A DNA stretch of 36,230 bases from IMG/VR virus record IMGVR_UViG_3300007960_000073, positions 1 through 36,230 of that record. The stretch is one strand, 5' to 3'. How positions within the stretch are numbered: the first letter of the stretch is position 1; each line of letters starts with the position of its first letter. The stretch comes from a virus. Positions 30,724 to 36,230 of this stretch are shown piece after piece. The notes beneath the pieces were generated by a model that saw only the letters and a program-made list of their open reading frames with translations, did not search any database and was not told the origin of the DNA. The position numbers were made by a program, and so were the translations under genes.

Positions 30724-31966
30724 GGCGTTTAAGGCTGCCACATCAGGAAACAACAGAGTAGTAATATTTGGTGGAGCGATTAGAGGAGGTAAGACTTACT
30801 GGCTACTAACAACATTCTGCTATTTATCACTCAAGTACGCCAAGTCAAGGTGGATAATCGTAAGGCGTTCTTTGCCCGATCTAAAAAGAAATACCTTCCC
30901 TTCCATGCAAACAATCTTAGAGGGTGGCTTTATCGAGTATGTGCAAGGCTGGAATAGAGATACTCAAGTCATAACATTTGTCAATGGCAGCGAAATTATG
31001 TTTATGGCTGAAAGCTTTGCAGAGGATAAAGACCTCAACAGGTTTAAGGGGCTTGAATGTAATGGCTTCGGCTTTGAGGAGGTAAACGAATGTCAGGAGG
31101 CAACCTTCAACAAGGCAATAGAGAGGTCAGGCACATGGCTTAATGCAAAAGACAATCCGCCAATCATTATCTTATCAACTTTGAACCCTGCTCAGAATTG
31201 GACAAAGAAACGATTCTACGAGCCATACATCAACAAACAGATGCCAAGTGGCTGGGTGTTTATTCAAAGCAAGATAACAGACAACCCACACATTCCAGAA
31301 ACTTATTTAGAAAGCATTAAGGACATGAACCCTGTTGAATATGCAAGGTTTGTTGAAGGTGATTGGGATGCAGTAGAACAAGCTGAAAATCCTTTCTTAT
31401 GGGCTTGGGATGATGCCAAGCATATCTCAGTTAATGCAGTACACAACCCAAACATACCTACTTACTTCTCAGTTGACTTTAACATCAATCCATTATGCGC
31501 TTTGGTGATTCAAGAGATACCACGAGGCTTTTATGTAGTGGATGAGATAAAGATAGAGAAGGGCAGCGTTGAGGCTTTATGCGATGCTATAAGAGCCTAT
31601 GGAGTGCCTATGGGCATGATAAGGATTACAGGCGATGCAATGGGTAAGGGTGGAACGGTGCAGCAAAGGGATAACAGCAGCGCATACATCCTGATGAAGA
31701 AGATACTTGGATTAAACGACAAGCAGTTCTTAATACCTGCCAACCCAACGCATAAGAACAGCAGGGAAGATTGCAACCATGCTTTAACGAGGCTGAATGT
31801 ATTTGTGCATCCTAAATGTCAAGGGATGATTTACGATGCAAAGCAAGTGCAATGTGATTTAGAGGGCAAGATAATCAAATCAAACAGAAAATTATTAGAG
31901 CAGCGAGCTGACTTCTTAGATGATTTTCGTTACTTTGTAAACGCAATAATGAAGAAATACTTATGA
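30698..31966 (+). CDS. terL: Terminase large subunit
   Basis: A 422-residue packaging motor. VVIFGGAIRGGKTYW (GGAIRGGKT 25-33) is the Walker A, CNGFGFEEVNE the Walker B with catalytic Glu, LSTLNP the coupling motif. The nuclease half has Asp in YFSVDFNINP, ITGDAMGKGG and DFLDDFRYF. The start is GTG 30698 inside terS; the N-terminus KLTSKQTKAFKAATSGNN agrees with the family. Overlaps the next gene by ATGA. Confidence 0.95.
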   Translation: MKLTSKQTKAFKAATSGNNRVVIFGGAIRGGKTYWLLTTFCYLSLKYAKSRWIIVRRSLPDLKRNTFPSMQTILEGGFIEYVQGWNRDTQVITFVNGSEIMFMAESFAEDKDLNRFKGLECNGFGFEEVNECQEATFNKAIERSGTWLNAKDNPPIIILSTLNPAQNWTKKRFYEPYINKQMPSGWVFIQSKITDNPHIPETYLESIKDMNPVEYARFVEGDWDAVEQAENPFLWAWDDAKHISVNAVHNPNIPTYFSVDFNINPLCALVIQEIPRGFYVVDEIKIEKGSVEALCDAIRAYGVPMGMIRITGDAMGKGGTVQQRDNSSAYILMKKILGLNDKQFLIPANPTHKNSREDCNHALTRLNVFVHPKCQGMIYDAKQVQCDLEGKIIKSNRKLLEQRADFLDDFRYFVNAIMKKYL

Positions 31967-32310
31967 GCATTTGTACGAGCTGCTATGATAGCGGTGCATT
32001 TATAGACCTATGTGTTGAGAGCCTGATTATAACAGGCTTAGAGGTTGACACAGAATACTTAGTGTGTGTTCAAAGCCTATCAACAGGAAAGTTACAGACC
32101 TTTGAGGTGACAAGCGATGGCAGCGGTGATGTAACATTCACACCTTTGATTGCTTCTCGCACATCTTACGAGGTATGGATAACGCAAGGCACAGCGAACT
32201 CAGAAAGGGTTGTATTTTCTATTGATGGGCTTGATTACACTTGCCTTGAGTTTAGCGTAGTTACCACAGGGGATGAACCCGAAGAAATTTACTTAACGCC
32301 AGTAGAGTGA
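31963..32310 (+). CDS. Small Ig/FN3-like protein
   Basis: A 115-residue protein coupled to terL. TGLEVDTEYLVCVQSLSTGK, LQTFEVTSDGSGDVTFTP and TSYEVWIT show alternating strands of a small beta sandwich; an acidic tail follows. Might be a virion decoration or tail component. GTGA overlap with the next gene. Confidence 0.65.
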   Translation: MSICTSCYDSGAFIDLCVESLIITGLEVDTEYLVCVQSLSTGKLQTFEVTSDGSGDVTFTPLIASRTSYEVWITQGTANSERVVFSIDGLDYTCLEFSVVTTGDEPEEIYLTPVE

Positions 32311-32510
32311 ATAAGCTTAGAAACATCATAAAAGGGTGGTGGCTGTACCTGATGGACACAGAGCAAAGTGTAAAGCTAAGAAAGGATAGAAAGCCTATCT
32401 GTGATAAGTGTATACATAAGTCGAAAATAAACACCTGCAATTTATGTGGGTGCTTCTTACCTGCCAAGCAAAGGGTAGAGGATGAGGAGTGCCCGATGGG
32501 AGAATGGTAA
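32307..32510 (+). CDS. Small zinc-ribbon protein
   Basis: A 67-residue protein starting at GTG 32307 in a GTGA overlap. ICDKCIHKSKINTCNLCGCF ... KQRVEDEECPMGEW contains CxxC, CxxCxC and a final CP-x-G-x-W, a pattern common in small phage proteins near packaging and tail genes. Likely zinc-binding; role unknown. Confidence 0.75.
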   Translation: MNKLRNIIKGWWLYLMDTEQSVKLRKDRKPICDKCIHKSKINTCNLCGCFLPAKQRVEDEECPMGEW

Positions 32511-32522
32511 AACCTAATAAAC

Positions 32523-33143
32523 ATGAAACTAAGAAACCTATTTAAGCGAAAGAAAGAAAACACCTACGAGGATGAAATGAGGCAGAAGCTTGTCTTTGCC
32601 TTTGAGTTTGGCGATCATAAATACTACAAGCTCGATAACAAAGTGAATCTTCCTTTCTCACGCTTTGCAATAGTGATGTCATTGCTAGAGCGTTTATCGT
32701 GTGGGCTTGATGGCAGCGATATGAGTAAGGCTTTAGATACGATTGAGAAGTATTTGAACAAAGGCATAGCACATCCAAACAGCGCAGCTAAGATTGGGGC
32801 GGTGGTAAGCATACTAAGGGAAAGGCAGCAGAATGTAATACATAAAGACTTAATGCTAAACATTATCAATGCTATGACGTTCCGGGATGATGAGAGCGTA
32901 ACAGGTGAGATAAGCAGCACTATAACGAAAGAAAAGCTTGAAGTATTTGAGAGGCTATGTGATAATGAGGGAGCTTATAATTTTTTTTTGTCGACCAATA
33001 TAGAGCGGCTCAATCCACTATTACAGATGTCACAAACAGACTTCAACGAATTGTGGAGAACGTCAGAGGCACGCACAAAGGCGTATCGAAAGCAGATGGA
33101 CTTCCTCTTGAACGAAGCTCACACAGGGCTGCCAAAATCCTAA
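32523..33143 (+). CDS. Tail assembly chaperone, unshifted product (G-like)
   Basis: A 206-residue protein immediately before the tape measure, the standard place of tail assembly chaperones. Helical, with KYYKLDNKVNLPFSRFAIVM then SLLERLSCGLDGSDM at the start. It contains a run of nine T (32981-32989) at codons N-F-F-L, where the -1 frame opens after a TAA at 32978-32980. The unshifted frame runs 52 codons past the slip. Confidence 0.75.
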   Translation: MKLRNLFKRKKENTYEDEMRQKLVFAFEFGDHKYYKLDNKVNLPFSRFAIVMSLLERLSCGLDGSDMSKALDTIEKYLNKGIAHPNSAAKIGAVVSILRERQQNVIHKDLMLNIINAMTFRDDESVTGEISSTITKEKLEVFERLCDNEGAYNFFLSTNIERLNPLLQMSQTDFNELWRTSEARTKAYRKQMDFLLNEAHTGLPKS

Positions 33144-33286
33144 ATGACCTTAAAGCACAGCTTATGCAGCTATGTGATGGTGATGTAGGTGAGTATAATT
33201 TACTATACAATGCTCCTATTGAAATTTATATTCGTAAATTTGAGCATCATATAAAGCAAAGCAATAATGGCAAAGGTACTACTTGA
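32523..33286 (+). CDS. Tail assembly chaperone, -1 frameshift product (GT-like)
   Basis: If ribosomes slip -1 on T TTT TTT (32981-32987), 155 codons of the first frame join 99 residues of the -1 frame (VDQYRAAQSTITDVTNRL to NNGKGTT), for about 254 residues. The -1 frame has no stop from the slippery run to 33286 and no good start before GTG 33053. G/GT pairs of this kind bind the tape measure during tail assembly. Transcriptional slippage on the T run is an alternative route. Confidence 0.75.
32981..32989 (+). promoter_or_regulatory. Slippery T9 run for -1 frameshift
   Basis: Nine T in the frame AAT TTT TTT TTG; contains the X XXY YYZ heptamer T TTT TTT. The -1 frame has a stop (TAA 32978-32980) right before it and is open after it. 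Confidence 0.75.
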
Positions 33287-35882
33287 ATATGACGCTAACA
33301 TCGGTGAGCTAAAGGCGGTCTTAAAGCAGATAGAAGATGCAAACGTACAGATTACTGAAAGTGCAACACAGAGCGCAAAGAAGGTAACTGATGAATACGC
33401 TAAGACCTCACAGGCTGCCAAGAATGCTTTTGCTGGGCAAGAGGTAAAGAAAGCTGTTGACAACCAAGCACAATCTATTGACAAGCTAAGGCAAGAGTTA
33501 GAGGACTTATTCAATGAGCAGGTTAAGCTATTAAGGCAAGAGAAACAAAACACTCAGGCTTATAAGGATAATGCACAAGCTTTAGATGCAACAAGGAAAG
33601 AGTTTGACAAGCTAAATAAAAGCGCAAGTAGCTTTAATTCACAAGTACCAAAAACCACAGCAGAAGTATCTAAATTACAAGAACAGTTATTAAGACTTGC
33701 TCTCGAAGGGAGGCAGGGTAGTGAGGAGTTCAATGATTTAGCAAGAAAAATCGGACAATATAAAGCAGCGATTACAAGTGCAGACAGGGCGGTTGACCTA
33801 TACGCTAAAAGCACCGATGCAGCGTCATCGAGAATTGGCGAGTTAGAGGATAAGCTTTTTGACTTGGCTATTGCAGGTCAAAGGAACACACAAGAGTTCA
33901 AAGATACTATTGCAGAGGTTGCAAAACTAAAGAGGGCGGTATCTGAGGTTGACAAGCAAGTGGACAGCTATGTTGAAAGGTCAAGAGGCTTAAATACTGT
34001 AGTTCAAAATGTTGAGTTGATTGCTAATGCTTTTCAGATAGCTCAAGGGGCAAGTGCCATCTTTGGGGATGAATCAAAGGAACTTGAAGAGGCTTTGATA
34101 AAGCTTAACGGTATCTTGGCAATTACTAATGGGCTTGCTCAGATAAGAACTATATTGCTTGAGCAAGACGCTAAAAAAACAGGTATTGCAACGATAGCAC
34201 AACGAGCCTACGCTTTAGCAGTTGGAACATCAACGGGGGCAATGAAGGCATTTAGATTGGCATTAGCAGGTACAGGGGTAGGCTTACTGGTTATTGCTTT
34301 AGGGGAATTGATTTCTGCATTTGCCTCTACAAAAGAGGCAACAGAAGAGCAAATAGAATTAAATAAAAAATTACAAGAATCTAATAACGAATTAGAAAAA
34401 AGTACTTTAAGTGCAAGCCTAAGGCTTAAAAAAGCTCAAACTGACCAGCTTGTGCTTGAGGGCAAACTAACTGAATCTTTTGCAAAAAGAAACAACTTGC
34501 AAATTGAAGCTGCTAATGAAATTGCAAAAATAAATGAAGAAGCTGATAAAAAATCCCTAGAAAGGACTGAGATATTTCAGAAATCTACATTTAAAAGTAA
34601 CGAGGAGCAAGCAAAAGCAAAGAGAAAATTAACACAAGATTTAAATACAATTGAAGAAGAGAGGGCAACTCTTGAGCGTGCTATTAGGCTTGAGTTAAGC
34701 AACGAGATTAAAAGGTTAAATAAAGAGAGAGTAAATTCGCAAAAAAGAACTCAATTTGAACTTACAGAACTTGAAACTAAAGGTGTAGAAAATAGATTAT
34801 CAGTTATTCAAGCTGCTGCAAAAAAACAATTAGAATTACTTAATTTACCTGAGGAAGCCCAACAAAAAGCAGTAGAGCAATTTGCATCTGCAAGCAGAGC
34901 AACAATAAGCATATTGCAAGGAGAGATAGCAGAACGAGAATCATTAAATCTTCAAACATTTGACCAAAGAAGAAAATTATTAATTCAGCAAAACATTCTT
35001 GATAGGTTTTCAGCTGAGCAAAATATTTCAAATGTAGAAGAACAAAACGCTGAGATATTTAGATTGAATCAGCAGTTAAATAAGGACTTAAATCAATTAG
35101 AAAAGGAAAGAAATGATGATTTAATTCAACAAGTATTTAACTATGCCTCTGCTATCAGCAATGCATTTAGCTCGATAGCCAAACTATCAGCACAGGTAAC
35201 AGAAAACAGGATAGCAGACATTGAGCGTTTAAGGGATGCTGAGATAAAGGCTAACAACACAGCCGAGCAATCCTTTGCAAGTAGGAAGCGAAATGAAGAA
35301 GCGATTAACACAAGGTTTAATAGGCAAATAATAGAAGAAAAAAGAAAGCAGGCTCGGGTTGATAAGGCACTAGGAATATTTAATGCTGTAATCGACACCG
35401 CAGGAGCGGTAGTAGCATCTGTTAAAGAAAGTCCAGCAACATTTGGACTTCCTTTTTCAGCCTTTGCTGCATTAACAGGAGCTCTTCAAATAGCCAAAAT
35501 ATCCTCAGAGCCATTGCCTCAGTTTGGTAAGGGTGGATGGGTAGATGGTGAGCCACATACAAGGGGAGGTGTAAATATCAATGCAGAGGGCGGTGAGTTT
35601 ATTACCAACAAGCAATCAGCAAGAACACACAAGGCAGAGCTTGAGGCGATGAATAAGGGGCGTGAGAGCTTTATGAAGCTTATACAAGATCGTTATGTTA
35701 GACCTCAGTTAGTTGAGGCAATGAGAGATAAAGACAGAGGCTTTAACGTGAATGTCGATGCAAGGCTTAACAGTACTACAATGGAAAAAGAATTGATTGA
35801 GCTAAGACGAGAAACAAAGCGCACAGGCAAGGCAATAAGCAAGGTATTAACAAGTAATCATTCATCAAGATATAGTTGGTAA
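33267..35882 (+). CDS. Tape measure protein
   Basis: An 871-residue protein, the longest here. Long helical coiled coil (1-230), hydrophobic segment at about 327-355 (LALAGTGVGLLVIALGELIS), a second charged coiled coil (365-690) and a C-terminal domain with FGKGGWVDGEPHTRGGVNIN then AEGGEFITNKQSA, typical of tape measures. It sets tail length and probably helps DNA entry. Starts 20 bases before the end of the chaperone frame. The length suggests a medium siphovirus tail. Confidence 0.92.
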   Translation: MAKVLLEYDANIGELKAVLKQIEDANVQITESATQSAKKVTDEYAKTSQAAKNAFAGQEVKKAVDNQAQSIDKLRQELEDLFNEQVKLLRQEKQNTQAYKDNAQALDATRKEFDKLNKSASSFNSQVPKTTAEVSKLQEQLLRLALEGRQGSEEFNDLARKIGQYKAAITSADRAVDLYAKSTDAASSRIGELEDKLFDLAIAGQRNTQEFKDTIAEVAKLKRAVSEVDKQVDSYVERSRGLNTVVQNVELIANAFQIAQGASAIFGDESKELEEALIKLNGILAITNGLAQIRTILLEQDAKKTGIATIAQRAYALAVGTSTGAMKAFRLALAGTGVGLLVIALGELISAFASTKEATEEQIELNKKLQESNNELEKSTLSASLRLKKAQTDQLVLEGKLTESFAKRNNLQIEAANEIAKINEEADKKSLERTEIFQKSTFKSNEEQAKAKRKLTQDLNTIEEERATLERAIRLELSNEIKRLNKERVNSQKRTQFELTELETKGVENRLSVIQAAAKKQLELLNLPEEAQQKAVEQFASASRATISILQGEIAERESLNLQTFDQRRKLLIQQNILDRFSAEQNISNVEEQNAEIFRLNQQLNKDLNQLEKERNDDLIQQVFNYASAISNAFSSIAKLSAQVTENRIADIERLRDAEIKANNTAEQSFASRKRNEEAINTRFNRQIIEEKRKQARVDKALGIFNAVIDTAGAVVASVKESPATFGLPFSAFAALTGALQIAKISSEPLPQFGKGGWVDGEPHTRGGVNINAEGGEFITNKQSARTHKAELEAMNKGRESFMKLIQDRYVRPQLVEAMRDKDRGFNVNVDARLNSTTMEKELIELRRETKRTGKAISKVLTSNHSSRYSW

Positions 35883-36230
35883 TGGCACAAGAGTTAAGGT
35901 TTAAGTTAGATGGCACAATTTATCAAGGCATAGCAAACCCAGAAGATTTTGGCTTTAGGGTAGCAGAGGAAACAACGCTAAATTACCGATACGTTTCTTT
36001 CGATAATGACTTGAGATTTGTAGGTGATGCTTATGCTTATCTTAATGGGCTTATACTTGGCTCTTGTGGATGTGATATTGTGAGCGTTGAGGTAGAGTAT
36101 TTATGTCAAGTATCATGGAGGCGTTTATGTACTGGCTTTATTATTTTATCGGAGTGTGTGAATGATCTTGATAGATGTTCGATTACTACCAAGATATACG
36201 ATAACACATTCAGCACCCTTATAAACAACA
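35883..36230 (+). CDS. Distal tail structural protein, 5' part (continues at base 1)
   Basis: ATG 35883 overlaps the tape-measure stop as TAATG. The frame holds exactly 116 codons to the window edge with no stop and continues in register at base 1. Beta-rich start (LRFKLDGTIYQGIANPEDFG) and a Cys-containing part (GSCGCDIVSVEVEYLCQVSW). In siphoviruses the gene after the tape measure is a distal tail protein. Incomplete in the linear window. Confidence 0.8.

Noticed and set aside
33053-33286. Stand-alone 77-residue gene starting at GTG 33053
   Set aside because: The frame is open back to the T9 run, which fits the -1 frameshift product better than an independent GTG start.
1-36230. CRISPR arrays, insertion sequences or tRNA genes
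   Set aside because: No regularly spaced repeats, transposase motifs or cloverleaf patterns were seen on either strand.

Overview
The window looks like the whole genome of a small tailed phage (Caudoviricetes, siphovirus-like) that infects a member of the Bacteroidota. Every gene I can support is on the + strand and genes are tightly packed. The host assignment rests on repeated TAnnTTTG promoter boxes (the Bacteroidota -7 element), on starts that mostly lack strong Shine-Dalgarno sites, and on a secreted protein whose C-terminus resembles the Bacteroidota type IX secretion sorting domain. The frame open at the right edge (35883 onward) continues without a stop and in register into the frame open at base 1, so the sequence probably closes into a circle (circularly permuted or circularised assembly) of about 36.2 kb.

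Layout. (1) 1-3649: distal tail proteins and a separately promoted candidate major tail protein. (2) 3723-6004: cassette of a GT8-like glycosyltransferase, a SAM methyltransferase and a GT2-like glycosyltransferase. (3) 6001-9880: a coupled 24-residue ORF, portal, Mu gpF-like head protein, a small protein and a candidate scaffold. (4) 9881-10488: a gene-free region rich in inverted repeats, then the MCP promoter. (5) 10489-16648: major capsid protein, a 21-residue mini-protein, head-tail connection proteins, a repeat-rich protein and fibre or lectin-like proteins. (6) 16683-19437: GH24 endolysin, secreted sorting-domain-like protein, DNA C5-cytosine methyltransferase, holin-like and other membrane proteins. 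(7) 19602-24711: a PAS plus histidine-kinase dimerisation-domain protein without an ATPase domain, a Cro/C1-type HTH protein, an IbrB/IbrA-like pair, a membrane-anchored coiled coil, a ribbon-helix-helix mini-operon and a candidate unimolecular spanin. (8) 24780-30169: DNA metabolism: SSB-like protein, RecE-like PD-(D/E)XK nuclease, DnaA domain IV-like protein, VRR-NUC nuclease, replication proteins. (9) 30150-36230: KGS-type small protein, small and large terminase, tail assembly chaperone with a -1 frameshift, tape measure, then the distal tail gene that crosses the window ends.

Regulation. Two promoter classes stand out. Three early-type promoters have TTTG, 19-20 bases, then TATATTTG or TACATTTG; two of them are near-identical copies with the same palindrome between the boxes. 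Six others all carry TATCTTTG with no good -33 box and mostly precede late genes. Strong terminators separate the modules. The leader of the replication module (27855-27962) can fold into a 17-bp terminator whose 29-base loop is complementary over 8 bases to the loop of an upstream hairpin, a kissing-loop attenuator candidate. No integrase, transposase, DNA polymerase, tRNA or CRISPR array was seen.
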